The notes: a model not told the origin generated them from the letters alone. 64,000 nucleotides of DNA from Brevundimonas aveniformis DSM 17977 (GCF_000428765.1 NZ_AUAO01000006.1:1-64000), one strand, 5' to 3'; shown: positions 10,209 to 19,256, counted from the stretch's first letter. Program-made: numbers and translations.

Positions 10209-11750
10209 ATGGTTCGTTTGCACCAATCAGAGGCAGGCCGGAGCAATAGGGTGGACGGGGCAGACAGCCGCTTGCACAGCCATGTGTGGCTTCCGAGCGG
10301 CCTCAGCACCCGCCCCGGCACGGACATCCACGTCCCCTATCTTCTTCTAACCGGCCTGGTATCGGCCCTCGCCGCTGTCGTCGTCGTGCCGGCCACACTC
10401 TGGCAAGCCCTGACAGTCCTGCTCTGGGTCGGCTTCGCCGGGGTCGTCCTGTTCAAGGCGGCCTGCTGCGTGGTGCCTCCGCGCGCCACCATCGCACCTT
10501 CGAACCGGCCTCGGCGGTGGCCCCACTACACAGTGGTCGTCGCCCTCAAGGATGAGGCCGCGATTGTTCCGCAACTGGTTCGCCGATTGAGCCGCCTGAA
10601 CTATCCAAATAGCGCCCTGACCGGTCTGCTCGTCGTCGAGTCGGACGACAGGGCGACGCTGGACGCCATTCTCGACACACCCAAGCCATCCTGGCTCAAA
10701 CCCCTCACCGCCGCTCGCGGGTATCCACAGACGAAGCCGCGCGCGCTGAACGTCGCCCTGGAACAAGCCCGGCCCGGTCTTTTGACCGTCTATGATGCCG
10801 AGGACGAACCTCACCCGGACCAACTCCGCGAAGCCGCGCTACGGTTTGCCACCGGCGACCGACAGCTCGCGTGCCTTCAGGCCCCCCTGCGCATTCGCAC
10901 GCTCGGGCGTCGGTCGACCTGGCTGGAACGCCAGTTCGCCATGGAATATGCGGCGCTGTTCGAGGTCATCCTGCCTGCACTCGCCCGGTTCCGATTACCC
11001 TTGCCTCTGGGGGGAACCAGCAATCACTTTCGCGTCGATGTGCTGCGCCGGATCGGCGGATGGGACGCCTGGAATGTTACCGAGGATGCCGATCTCGGCT
11101 TTCGCCTGGCCCGGTTCGGCTACCGAAGCGATGTTCTCGGCTTGCCGACGCGCGAGAGCCCGCCGCCCAATCTCAAGGCGTGGCTGCCTCAACGCACGCG
11201 GTGGCTAAAGGGCTTCATGCAAACGATCGGGGTGAATCTACGCTGCCCGATCGGGCTGAGAACATCGGGCTTGATTGTCCTGGCCTTGACCTTGGCGGCA
11301 GCTGTCGCCTCCGCCGCCCTCCAGGGGGTGGTCCTCACCTGGATCGTCGCCAATTTCCTGATCCATGCCCTGAACGGCTCCCTACCGAGTATTGCTCCCC
11401 AGGACAGTGTCCTGCTTTTGCTTGGCTGGGCCGTCGCCCTCGCGGCCCTTGCCCTGGGTTGTCGGCGATCTGGAATCGCAGTCGATGCGTGGATGATCGT
11501 GACCGCTCCCCTCTACTGGAGCCTCACCACCATCGCCCAGGTCCACGCCGTTTGGCGATTGGTGGTCCAGCCGTATCACTGGGACAAGACCCCGCACGCG
11601 CCCGATATCGAACTGGCCCTTCGCAAGCGCCGGACCTTGAGAAATCGTGCTAGGCTGTCCACATACGCCGCCTCGCATCAATCAGTGCTCGATACATGGA
11701 AATCCAGGATCTCGACCTCAACGACGACGCCTACATCCGGACCGGAGTGA
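10209..11750 (+). CDS. Membrane glycosyltransferase, family 2 (cellulose synthase-like)
   Basis: This protein (513 aa) is a processive-type GT2 enzyme. Two hydrophobic segments (about 44-62 and 66-88) precede a GT-A domain with VALKDEA, the DAED metal site (196-199), TED at 291-293 and QRTRW at 328-332. Three or more membrane segments follow from about residue 350. The D, D-x-D, TED, Q-x-x-R-W set points to a beta-linked polysaccharide or lipid-linked product; the sugar cannot be inferred. GAGG lies just upstream of the ATG. The last 55 bases overlap the start of map in another frame, giving an Arg/Ser/Thr-rich C-terminal tail. Confidence 0.88.
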   Translation: MVRLHQSEAGRSNRVDGADSRLHSHVWLPSGLSTRPGTDIHVPYLLLTGLVSALAAVVVVPATLWQALTVLLWVGFAGVVLFKAACCVVPPRATIAPSNRPRRWPHYTVVVALKDEAAIVPQLVRRLSRLNYPNSALTGLLVVESDDRATLDAILDTPKPSWLKPLTAARGYPQTKPRALNVALEQARPGLLTVYDAEDEPHPDQLREAALRFATGDRQLACLQAPLRIRTLGRRSTWLERQFAMEYAALFEVILPALARFRLPLPLGGTSNHFRVDVLRRIGGWDAWNVTEDADLGFRLARFGYRSDVLGLPTRESPPPNLKAWLPQRTRWLKGFMQTIGVNLRCPIGLRTSGLIVLALTLAAAVASAALQGVVLTWIVANFLIHALNGSLPSIAPQDSVLLLLGWAVALAALALGCRRSGIAVDAWMIVTAPLYWSLTTIAQVHAVWRLVVQPYHWDKTPHAPDIELALRKRRTLRNRARLSTYAASHQSVLDTWKSRISTSTTTPTSGPE

Positions 11751-12538
11751 TCAAGCGTCACCGCCCCGACGATTTCGAGGGCATGCGCGCGGCTGGCCGG
11801 CTGGCGGCCGAATGTCTGGATATGCTGACCGATCACGTCACGCCCGGTGTCGAGACGGCCTATCTTGATGATCTGGCGCGTGAGTTCATTCTCGATCACC
11901 AGGCCATCCCCGCCTGCCTCGGCTACAAGGGCTACGAAAAGACCACCTGCATCTCGGCCAACCATGTCGTCTGCCACGGCATCCCGGGCGAGCGACCGAA
12001 CCTGCGCCTGAACGATGGCGACATCGCCAACATCGACGTCACGGTCATCGTCGACGGTTGGCACGGCGATACCAGCCGCATGTATCCGGTCGGCGAAATC
12101 AATGTCCGCGCCAAGCGGCTGATCGACACCACCTATGAGTCGCTGGACAAGGGCCTGGCCATGGTCAAGCCCGGCAACACCTTCGGCGACATCGGCTGGG
12201 CCATCCAGCAATATGTCGAGGCTCAGCGCATGTCGGTGGTGCGTGATTTCTGTGGTCACGGCATCGGCCGCGTTTTCCACGATGCGCCCAACGTCCTGCA
12301 CTATGGCAAGCGCGGCCAGGGCGCGACGCTGGAACCCGGCATGTTCTTCACCGTCGAGCCGATGGTGAACCTGGGCAAGCCCCAGGTGAAGGTCCTGTCC
12401 GATGGCTGGACCGCCGTGACCCGCGACAAGTCCCTCTCGGCCCAGTGCGAGCATACAGTCGGCGTGACGGAGGACGGGATCGAGATCTTCACCGGCAGCC
12501 CGAAGGGGCTATTCCGACCGGTGTTTGGCGAAAGCTAG
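11696..12538 (+). CDS. map: Methionine aminopeptidase, type I
   Basis: The enzyme (280 aa) removes the initiator methionine from nascent proteins. All five metal ligands are visible: Asp114, Asp125, His188, Glu221 and Glu252, in the motifs NIDVT, GDTSR, GHGIG, VEPM and CEHTVGV. The N-terminus carries about 20 residues before the catalytic core, normal for alphaproteobacterial forms. The chosen ATG at 11696 lies inside the end of the glycosyltransferase gene (55-base overlap), which suggests linked expression or a promoter inside that gene. radC follows after 50 bases. Confidence 0.96.
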   Translation: MEIQDLDLNDDAYIRTGVIKRHRPDDFEGMRAAGRLAAECLDMLTDHVTPGVETAYLDDLAREFILDHQAIPACLGYKGYEKTTCISANHVVCHGIPGERPNLRLNDGDIANIDVTVIVDGWHGDTSRMYPVGEINVRAKRLIDTTYESLDKGLAMVKPGNTFGDIGWAIQQYVEAQRMSVVRDFCGHGIGRVFHDAPNVLHYGKRGQGATLEPGMFFTVEPMVNLGKPQVKVLSDGWTAVTRDKSLSAQCEHTVGVTEDGIEIFTGSPKGLFRPVFGES

Positions 12539-12588
12539 ACGTTCCCCATTCGTTCTGTCATGGTGTCGTTCTCTGAACGGAGGACGCC

Positions 12589-13389
12589 ATGCCTGCCGCC
12601 TCTACGGTCATCGCCTTTCCCGAGCTCTTCGCCGCGGCGGCAGAGCCGGCTAAGCCGAAGCCGCGCCCCCACCACGCCGGCCACCGCGAACGCCTGCGCG
12701 AGCGCGCCCGCAAGGCCGGGATGCCTGCCCTGCCCGACTATGAGCTTCTGGAGTTCTTCCTCTTTCGTAGCCAGCCGCAGGGCGACGTCAAACCCCTGGC
12801 CAAGGCCCTGCTGACGCGGTTCGGATCGCTCGGCGCCGTGCTCGACGCTTCACTCGAAGACCTGATTTCCGTCCGTGCCGAAGACACCAAGGGGCGCACC
12901 AAGGTCATCGGCAAGGAGACGGCACTGGATCTGATGGCCCTGCACGACCTGGCCCGGCGCGTGACCGGCGAGGTGGCCGCCCCGCGCAAGATCATCGGCT
13001 CGTTCACCGCCCTGGTCGACTATGTGCGCGTCACCCTCCAGCACCAGCCGCGCGAACAGTTCCGCGTGCTGTTCCTCGACCGCAAGAACCAGCTTCTAGC
13101 CGATGAGGTCATGGGCCGCGGCACCGTCGACCATGCCCCAGCCTATCCGCGCGAGGTCATCCGCCGCGCCATGGAGCTGCACGCCTCCGCCGTCATCCTC
13201 GTTCACAACCACCCGTCCGGCGACCCGACCCCCAGCCAGGCGGACATCGACATGACCCGCCAGATCATCGACGCCGGCAAGCTGCTGAAGATAGACGTCC
13301 ACGACCACCTCATCGTCGGCCGTCAGGGCATCAAGGGTGCCGCCACCGACCAGCGCGTGGTCAGCATGAAGGCGATCGGGGCGATCTAG
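12589..13389 (+). CDS. radC: RadC-family JAB/MPN-domain protein
   Basis: The protein (266 aa) has a helix-hairpin-helix-like N-terminal half (RHRERLR-type segment and FGSLGAVLDA) and a C-terminal JAB metalloprotease-like domain with HNHPSGDPTPSQAD, the zinc-binding H-x-H-x10-D pattern. The MGRGTVDHAPAYPREV segment is typical of RadC. The name is historical: a direct role in DNA repair was withdrawn for E. coli RadC, and the biochemical activity is unproven. AACGGAGGACGCC precedes the ATG and gives a good ribosome site. The stop overlaps the convergent GST gene. Confidence 0.93.
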   Translation: MPAASTVIAFPELFAAAAEPAKPKPRPHHAGHRERLRERARKAGMPALPDYELLEFFLFRSQPQGDVKPLAKALLTRFGSLGAVLDASLEDLISVRAEDTKGRTKVIGKETALDLMALHDLARRVTGEVAAPRKIIGSFTALVDYVRVTLQHQPREQFRVLFLDRKNQLLADEVMGRGTVDHAPAYPREVIRRAMELHASAVILVHNHPSGDPTPSQADIDMTRQIIDAGKLLKIDVHDHLIVGRQGIKGAATDQRVVSMKAIGAI

Positions 13390-14048
13390 CCCCGCTCCGC
13401 CAACCCCGCCCTCTCCCACTCCAGGAAATCCGGCTGGCTCAGCAGGGCCGCGCAATAGGCCGACGCCGTGCCGTCGTCACCGTGCGCCGCCAGGTCCAGC
13501 TGATAGTGCCGCACCCGCGCCGCCACCGGCGTGTAAAAGGCGTCGGCCATCGACCAGGCCCCGAACAGATAGGGTCCGCCCTCGCCCCAGCGGTCACGGC
13601 ACTCGCGGAAGACCGTCACCAGCCGGCGAATGTCGGCGGCCAAGGCCTCGCTGACCACCTTGGCCGGGCCCGGCGGGCCGACCATCGGATGGTCCGTCCC
13701 CATGCCGCATTCGCTGCGCAACGCGCCGAAGGCCGAATGCATTTCGCACGTCACGGACCGGGCGACCCAGCGCGCGTGGGGATCGGCCGGCCATAGCCCC
13801 GCGTTCGGGTAACGCTCCGCCGCCCAGACGCTGATCGCCAGGGAATCCCAGATCGACACCCCATCCACGACCAGCACCGGCACCTTGCCCGCTCCCGAAT
13901 AGCGCGCGATCTCCGCGGCGGTATCTGGCTGATCCAGGTGGATCACCACCTCATCGAAATCCGCCCCGCAGTGCTTGAGCACCAGCCACGGTCGCAGCGA
14001 CCAGGTCGAAAACGCCTTGTCGCCAATGATCAACTTGGGTTTGTCCAT
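13386..14048 (-). CDS. Glutathione S-transferase family protein
   Basis: The protein (220 aa) has a thioredoxin-like N-terminal domain with STWSLRPW, where the serine probably activates glutathione, and the cis-proline GKVPVLVVDG followed by WDSLAI. An alpha-helical C-terminal domain follows (SMADAFYTPVAAR). The start is the ATG at 14048 (MDKPKLIIG), one base after the stop of the GH109-like gene, so the two are likely co-translated. Substrate is unknown. The family resembles the zeta/YfcF-like group. Confidence 0.88.
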   Translation of the reverse strand: MDKPKLIIGDKAFSTWSLRPWLVLKHCGADFDEVVIHLDQPDTAAEIARYSGAGKVPVLVVDGVSIWDSLAISVWAAERYPNAGLWPADPHARWVARSVTCEMHSAFGALRSECGMGTDHPMVGPPGPAKVVSEALAADIRRLVTVFRECRDRWGEGGPYLFGAWSMADAFYTPVAARVRHYQLDLAAHGDDGTASAYCAALLSQPDFLEWERAGLAERG

Positions 14049-14049
14049 C

Positions 14050-15402
14050 TCAGACACTCCAGGTGCGGGGTTCGCGCCAGCGGCCCTCGGTGAAATCGGG
14101 GAAGTCGACGGTCGCATTGCCCGCCGCGATCGAGGCCTCCGACAGCGGCGTGATCGCGCTCCAGGCGACGGCGTCATAGATGTCGATCGGCATCGCCGCA
14201 CCCACCTTCAGCGCCTCGATGAAGACGTGGATGACGAAGAAGTCCATGCCGCCGTGTCCCGCGCCCTCGGCCTGAGCCGCGAACTGGGTCCACAGGGCGT
14301 GATCATAGCGGTCCAGCCACGCTTGCGCCGCCTCCCAACGATGCGGCTCGGGGCTGGTCCCCTCAATGTAGATGGACCGATTCAAATCCATCCAGACGCC
14401 CTTTTCGCCCTGCACCCGGAACCCCAGCGAATAGGGTCGCGGCAGGTTGGTGTCGTGGGTCAACCTCAGCGTCGTGCCGTCCTCACAGGCGATGGAGGTC
14501 GTCACCACATCCCCCAGCCGGAAGTTTACCCGCGCATTGGGATGATCCGCCCCGCCCTCGGCCACCACATAGTCGTGCAGTCCCCGCGCTTTCGACGCAT
14601 AGCTGGTCAGGCGCGTGAAACGGTTGCCGCGATGGATGTTGGCCCACATCGCCATCGGCCCAATGCCGTGGCTGGGGTACAGGTCACCGTTCCGGTCCAC
14701 CGAATGCTGGGTGCGCCAGCGCGCCTCTGACCAGCCCTGCTCGCCGAACTCGACGCCGCCGCCATAGGCCTCGCCGACCACGCCGCCATTGAATTTCACA
14801 TGGCGCAGATCGTGCTGATAGCCGCCCTCCAGGTGGATGACCTCGCCAAAGATGCTCTCGCGCACCATGCGGGTGATCGCCATGACATCGCGCCGGAAGC
14901 AGACATTTTCCAGCAGCATGTAGGGCGTGTTGGTCCGCTGCTGGGTCCGCAGCACTTCCCAGTGGTCGTCCAGCGTCACCCCCGCCACGACCTCGCAGCC
15001 GACCGCGACGCCGGCCTCCATGGCCCCAATGGCCATCGGGGCGTGCCATTCCCAGGGCGTGGCGATGATCACCCCGTCCAGTCCGCCCGCCGCCAGCATC
15101 TCGCGCCAGCTCTCATGCGAGCCGGTCCACAGCCGCGGGGCCGGCTTGCCCGCCTCGGTGAACTGCTCAACCGCCCGGTCCAGCGTCCATTGCTCAACGT
15201 CGCACAGGCCCACGACCTCGACGTCGTCGCGTCGCACCAACTCGCGCAGCAGCACGCGTCCGCGCATCCCCACGCCGATCATGCCGATCCGTAAGCGGCT
15301 GTTGGCTTGGGTCGATCGCGCTGTGCCCGCCGTGGCCTGACTGGCCAGGGCCATGCTTCCGGCCGCGACGGCCCCAGTTGCCAAAACGCCTCGACGATTC
15401 AT
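14050..15402 (-). CDS. Exported Gfo/Idh/MocA protein, GH109 (alpha-N-acetylgalactosaminidase) family
   Basis: This protein (450 aa) has a twin-arginine signal (MNRRGVLATG, then a hydrophobic stretch to about residue 25) and an NAD-binding fold with IGMIGVGMRG at 39-48. GH109 enzymes are NAD-dependent glycosidases of the Gfo/Idh/MocA superfamily, and several of their characteristic blocks are present: TPWEWH (115-120), ENVCFRRDVMAI (165-176), GGYQHDLR (193-200), LYPSHGIGP (241-249), SKARGLH (270-276) and AGHGGMD (381-387). The Tat signal fits cofactor loading before export. AGGAG sits six bases before the ATG. Activity on alpha-GalNAc is inferred from family resemblance only; it could act on another sugar. 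Confidence 0.85.
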   Translation of the reverse strand: MNRRGVLATGAVAAGSMALASQATAGTARSTQANSRLRIGMIGVGMRGRVLLRELVRRDDVEVVGLCDVEQWTLDRAVEQFTEAGKPAPRLWTGSHESWREMLAAGGLDGVIIATPWEWHAPMAIGAMEAGVAVGCEVVAGVTLDDHWEVLRTQQRTNTPYMLLENVCFRRDVMAITRMVRESIFGEVIHLEGGYQHDLRHVKFNGGVVGEAYGGGVEFGEQGWSEARWRTQHSVDRNGDLYPSHGIGPMAMWANIHRGNRFTRLTSYASKARGLHDYVVAEGGADHPNARVNFRLGDVVTTSIACEDGTTLRLTHDTNLPRPYSLGFRVQGEKGVWMDLNRSIYIEGTSPEPHRWEAAQAWLDRYDHALWTQFAAQAEGAGHGGMDFFVIHVFIEALKVGAAMPIDIYDAVAWSAITPLSEASIAAGNATVDFPDFTEGRWREPRTWSV

Positions 15403-15502
15403 GCTCGACTCCTAAAACTGATGCTGCGGAACTGAACCCCGCCGCGCCTCGGGGCAAGCCCGTGGTTGACTTTATTGCCTCATGGACCGACACCCCGCGC
15501 CC

Positions 15503-16801
15503 ATGATTTCCCGATATGCCCGCCCCGAAGCTGCCGCCATCTGGTCGCAGGAAACGAAATACGCGATCTGGTTCGAGATCGAGGCCCACGCCGCCACCAA
15601 GATGGCCGAGCTGGGTGTCATTCCAACCGAGGCCGCAGAGGCCATCTGGGCCAAGGGCAAGGATGCGGTCTGGGACGCGGATCGCATCGACGAGATCGAA
15701 CGTACCACCAAGCACGACGTCATCGCCTTTCTGACCCATGTGTCGGAGACGGTCGGCGAAGAAGCCCGCTTCCTGCATCAGGGCATGACCTCTTCGGATG
15801 TGCTGGACACCTGTTTCGCCGTGCAGTTGGCGCGGTCCACCGACCTACTCCTGGCGGGTGTTGATCGGGTTCTGGCGGCGCTGGAAACGCGCGCGAAAGA
15901 GCACAAGTACACCGTCACGGTCGGTCGGTCGCACGGCATCCACGCCGAGCCGGTGACCTTCGGCCTGAAGCTGGCCGGCTATCATGCGGAGTTCCAGCGC
16001 GCCCGGCGTCGTCTGGTCACCGCCCGCGAAGAGATCGCCACCTGCGCCATATCGGGGGCCGTCGGCACCTTCGCCAACGTCGATCCGGCCGTTGAGGTCT
16101 ATGTGGCCCAGAAGATGGGGCTAGCGGTCGAACCCGTCTCGACCCAGGTGATCCCGCGCGACCGTCACGCGGCCTATTTCGCGGCCCTGGGCGTCGTCGC
16201 CTCCTCTATCGAGCGGCTGGCTATCGAGATCCGCCATCTCCAGCGGACCGAAGTACTCGAGGCGGAAGAGTTCTTCGCCGAGGGCCAGAAGGGCTCATCG
16301 GCCATGCCGCACAAGCGCAACCCGATCCTGACCGAAAACTTGACCGGCCTGGCCCGGCTGGTGCGTTCCGCCGTTACGCCCGCCATGGAGAACGTCGCCC
16401 TTTGGCATGAGCGGGACATAAGCCATTCTGCGGTCGAGCGCGGTATCGGCCCGGATGCCACCGTCCATCTCGATTTCGCCCTGCAACGCCTGGCCGGCGT
16501 GGTCGAACGGCTGAACGTCTATCCCGAAAACATGCAGAAGAATCTCGACCGCCTGGGCGGGCTGGTGTTCTCGCAGCGGGTCATGCTGGCCCTGACCCAG
16601 GCTGGCGTCAGCCGCGAAGACGCCTATGCGGCGGTTCAGGAGAACGCCATGAAGGTCTGGCGTGGCGAAGGCCGCTTCCTCGACTTCCTCAAGGCCGACG
16701 ACCGCGTCACCCTGCCCGACGCCGAGCTCGAGGCCCTTTTCGACCTCGGCTATCACACCAAACACGTCGATACGGTGTTTAAGCGGGTGTTCGGGAGCTA
16801 A
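15503..16801 (+). CDS. purB: Adenylosuccinate lyase
   Basis: PurB (432 aa from the ATG at 15503) acts twice in purine synthesis, splitting SAICAR and adenylosuccinate to release fumarate. The superfamily signature SSAMPHKRNP is present, with GRSHGIHAEP carrying the catalytic histidine region and HQGMTSSDVLD. Homologues begin near MISRYARPEAAAIW, so this start is preferred over the in-frame ATG at 15482, which would add seven residues; neither has a strong ribosome site. It is the first of several purine genes in the next 9 kb. Confidence 0.96.
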   Translation: MISRYARPEAAAIWSQETKYAIWFEIEAHAATKMAELGVIPTEAAEAIWAKGKDAVWDADRIDEIERTTKHDVIAFLTHVSETVGEEARFLHQGMTSSDVLDTCFAVQLARSTDLLLAGVDRVLAALETRAKEHKYTVTVGRSHGIHAEPVTFGLKLAGYHAEFQRARRRLVTAREEIATCAISGAVGTFANVDPAVEVYVAQKMGLAVEPVSTQVIPRDRHAAYFAALGVVASSIERLAIEIRHLQRTEVLEAEEFFAEGQKGSSAMPHKRNPILTENLTGLARLVRSAVTPAMENVALWHERDISHSAVERGIGPDATVHLDFALQRLAGVVERLNVYPENMQKNLDRLGGLVFSQRVMLALTQAGVSREDAYAAVQENAMKVWRGEGRFLDFLKADDRVTLPDAELEALFDLGYHTKHVDTVFKRVFGS

Positions 16802-16804
16802 TCC

Positions 16805-17158
16805 ATGCTGAGCCTGGCGCTTCTTGCAATGAGCCTGGTTTCTCAGGTTGCGGGGCAGAGCGGCGCCAGCCCCGCAACCCCTGTCGCGCCCGCTCCCGTC
16901 CTGAGACAGTGGCCGGATGCCGATGGAGTCCGGCGTTGCATGCGGCGGGTTCGACAGCCGGTCTCGGTTCGCGCCCGCTGCGTCCTAAGAGCCGATGGGC
17001 GGGTCGATCAGTGCGAACTGCAGGACCCGTCCCCGGCGGCGCTTCGATACGAGGCTCAGTTGCAATGCGCTCTGGCGGCAAACCGCTGGGATTTCTCGGA
17101 CGGAAGCCCCGTTGAGGGCGTGCCGCTCACCACCTCAATCATTTGGCGCGGGCCATAA
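16805..17158 (+). CDS. Small secreted TonB C-terminal-like protein
   Basis: The protein (117 aa) begins three bases after purB and has a signal-like N-terminus (LSLALLAMSLVSQVAG). The mature part has the pattern of a TonB C-terminal domain: VRARCVLRADGRVDQCELQDPSP, then repeated alanine and RWDFSDG. It lacks the membrane anchor and long proline linker of a true TonB, so it may be a stand-alone periplasmic domain. Three cysteines remain in the mature chain. The function is unknown. Confidence 0.65.
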   Translation: MLSLALLAMSLVSQVAGQSGASPATPVAPAPVLRQWPDADGVRRCMRRVRQPVSVRARCVLRADGRVDQCELQDPSPAALRYEAQLQCALAANRWDFSDGSPVEGVPLTTSIIWRGP

Positions 17159-17179
17159 GAGCCCGAGCAGCGCGAAGGC

Positions 17180-17503
17180 CTATTCGCCGTTCTTGATCTG
17201 CTCGCGGGCGACGGCCATCAGTTCGTCCATCTTGGAGCGCAGTTCGCTTTCGCGGACGCCCAGGCCCGACCCTTCCAGGTCCTGCATCACCTTGCGATAC
17301 ACATCCTCGTCGCCCGGCTGTTCAAAGTCGGACTTGACCACGGCCTTGGCGTAGTCGGCGCGGCGCTCGTCGGCCAGGCCCATCTTGTCGGCGGCCCATT
17401 CACCCAGCAGGCGGTTGCGGCGGGCGACGGCCTTGAACTCTTGTTCCTGATCCAGGGCGAACTTGGATTCGAAGCCTTGCTCGCGCTTGTCGAAAGTCGT
17501 CAT
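17180..17503 (-). CDS. ATP synthase inhibitor, zeta-subunit type (DUF1476)
   Basis: The protein (107 aa) belongs to DUF1476, the family of the alphaproteobacterial zeta subunit that inhibits F1FO-ATP synthase in Paracoccus denitrificans. MTTFDKREQGFESKFALDQE and the segment KAVARRNRLLGEWAADKMGL are typical. The start is the ATG at 17503; the frame is open further upstream, but that extension has no family match. It is convergent with the TonB-like gene and divergent from purC, 250 bases away. The strength of inhibition varies between species. Confidence 0.88.
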   Translation of the reverse strand: MTTFDKREQGFESKFALDQEQEFKAVARRNRLLGEWAADKMGLADERRADYAKAVVKSDFEQPGDEDVYRKVMQDLEGSGLGVRESELRSKMDELMAVAREQIKNGE

Positions 17504-17752
17504 GGTCAGGGGGATCTCACAGAAAAGGAAGGCGCCGTCATATAGGTCGCCATCGCGCCTTTCAATCAGAACCGACCCTGCGTCCACATACGAATTGTGA
17601 CTGTGGCCTCAATACCCGCTGCTTGGCCTCGCAATTGCGAAATGTCGCCCGTTCCGCTAGAGGCCGGGCCGACCTATTCTCTCCAAAACCCGAGTCGTGA
17701 CCGCGCCGATCTCCGCGCGCGGTCGTCGTGTCGGGCTCTTGAAGGAGCCGCC

Positions 17753-18511
17753 ATGACCGGCCGCAAGAAGAAAATCTACGAAGGCAAGGCCAAGATTCTC
17801 TATGAGGGTCCCGAGCCCGGTACGCTCATCCAGTATTTCAAGGATGACGCGACCGCCTTCAACGCCCAGAAAAAGGCCGTCCTCGAAGGTAAGGGCGTCA
17901 TCAACAACCGCATCTCCGAGTTCGTGATGACCCGCCTGGCCGCCATCGGCGTTCAGAACCACTTCATCCGACGGCTGAACCTGCGCGAGCAACTCATCCG
18001 GGAGGTCGAGATCATTCCGTTGGAAGTGATCTGCCGCAACGTCGCCGCCGGCTCCCTGTCCCAGCGCCTCGGCATCGAGGAAGGCACGCCCCTGCCCCGC
18101 TCCATCATCGAGTTTTGCTACAAGAACGACGAGCTGGGTGACCCCATGGTCACCGAAGAACACATCACCGCCTTTAACTGGGCCACGACCCAGGAACTGG
18201 ACGACATCCTGGCCATGACGGTACGGGTCAACGACTTCCTGACCGGCCTGTTCGCCGGCGTCGGCATTATGCTGGTGGACTTCAAGATCGAGTTCGGCCG
18301 CGTCTACGAGGGCGACTTCGCCCGCGTCATCCTGGCCGACGAAATCAGCCCGGACAGCTGCCGCCTGTGGGACATGGTTTCGGGCGAAAAGCTCGACAAG
18401 GACCGCTTCCGTCGTGACCTCGGCAACGTCATCGAAAGCTACACCGAAGTTGCCCGCCGCCTCGGCATCATGAAAGACATGCCCACCGTCATCCAGGGAG
18501 GCCTGCACTGA
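17753..18511 (+). CDS. purC: Phosphoribosylaminoimidazole-succinocarboxamide synthase
   Basis: PurC (252 aa) joins aspartate to CAIR to form SAICAR, the substrate of PurB. The signature [12 protein letters not shown] starts the protein, followed by [31 protein letters not shown] and [14 protein letters not shown]. The start is the ATG at 17753, preceded by GAAGGAGCCGCC, a strong ribosome site; an in-frame upstream extension to 17597 lacks family support. The stop shares one base with the purS start (TGATG), so the two are coupled. Confidence 0.97.
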   Translation: MTGRKKKIYEGKAKILYEGPEPGTLIQYFKDDATAFNAQKKAVLEGKGVINNRISEFVMTRLAAIGVQNHFIRRLNLREQLIREVEIIPLEVICRNVAAGSLSQRLGIEEGTPLPRSIIEFCYKNDELGDPMVTEEHITAFNWATTQELDDILAMTVRVNDFLTGLFAGVGIMLVDFKIEFGRVYEGDFARVILADEISPDSCRLWDMVSGEKLDKDRFRRDLGNVIESYTEVARRLGIMKDMPTVIQGGLH

Positions 18512-18744
18512 TGGCCAAGGTCCGCGTTCACGTCTTCCTCAAGCCCGGCGTCCTTGACGTTCAGGGCAAGGCTGTCGAAGGGGCTCTCAAGGGCCTCGGC
18601 TGGGCCGGTGTCTCTGACGCCCGTGTCGGCAAGCTGATCGAGTTCGACTACGCCGGCGACGACGTCGAGGCCGAGGTCAAGAAGATGTGCGAAACCCTCC
18701 TGGCCAATACGGTGATCGAGGGCTACCGGATCGAGGTCGCCTAG
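18511..18744 (+). CDS. purS: Phosphoribosylformylglycinamidine synthase subunit PurS
   Basis: PurS (77 aa) is the small subunit that bridges PurQ and PurL in the three-protein FGAM synthase used by many bacteria. KVRVHVFLKPGVLDVQGKAV and EVKKMCETLLANTVIEGY match the family at full length. It is translationally coupled to purC by a TGATG overlap. Its presence fits the short 734-residue PurL found downstream, which needs PurS and PurQ. Confidence 0.97.
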   Translation: MAKVRVHVFLKPGVLDVQGKAVEGALKGLGWAGVSDARVGKLIEFDYAGDDVEAEVKKMCETLLANTVIEGYRIEVA

Positions 18745-18745
18745 G

Positions 18746-19234
18746 CTGCTGATCCGCCCCGAACGATCCGCCGACATCGACGCCATTCGCGCCCTGACCG
18801 CGCGGGCCTTTGATGGCCACCCGCACAGCGACGGCTCCGAGCCCGCCATCATTGACCGCCTGCGAGCCGCTGAGGCGTTGTCGGCCTCGCTGGTCGCGAT
18901 CCTCGACGATCAGGTCATCGGTCACGTCGCAGTTTCGCCCGTCGAATGGGACGGCGGTGACGGATGGTACGGCCTCGGTCCCGTCTCCGTCGACCCGCTC
19001 CACCAGGGCCGGGGTGTCGGCGCAGCATTGATCCGAATGGCGCTTGATGACGTTCGCATCGGCGGTGCCGCCGGATGCGTCGTGGCCGGCGATCCCGCCT
19101 ACTATAGTCGCTTCGGCTTCCAGTCCGACCCGCGATGGACCTACACGGACCTGCCGCCGGAATATTTCATGGCTCTGCCCTTCGCCCCCGTGACCGGCGC
19201 GGGCGTCGTGCGCTACCATTCCGCCTTCGGATGA
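18746..19234 (+). CDS. GNAT-family N-acetyltransferase with probable CTG start
   Basis: The predicted protein (162 aa) matches YhbS-like GNAT acetyltransferases: LIRPERSADIDAIRALTARAF at the N-terminus, VSPVEWDGG, LGPVSVDPLHQGRGVGAALI (acetyl-CoA loop Q-x-x-G-x-G) and PAYYSRFGF. Homologues begin M-L-I-R-P-E. Here the aligned first codon is CTG at 18746, and no ATG, GTG or TTG exists upstream before the stop at 18713. The first standard start is TTG at 18878, which would delete the first beta strand and helix. GAGG lies nine bases before the CTG, at the end of purS. The substrate is unknown. Confidence 0.7.
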   Translation: MLIRPERSADIDAIRALTARAFDGHPHSDGSEPAIIDRLRAAEALSASLVAILDDQVIGHVAVSPVEWDGGDGWYGLGPVSVDPLHQGRGVGAALIRMALDDVRIGGAAGCVVAGDPAYYSRFGFQSDPRWTYTDLPPEYFMALPFAPVTGAGVVRYHSAFG

Positions 19235-19256
19235 CGCCCCCATCAGGAGCCGCCCT

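Noticed and set aside
18713..18878. Frameshifted or broken GNAT gene
   Set aside because: The frame is intact from the CTG to the stop with no internal disruption, so only the start codon is unusual.
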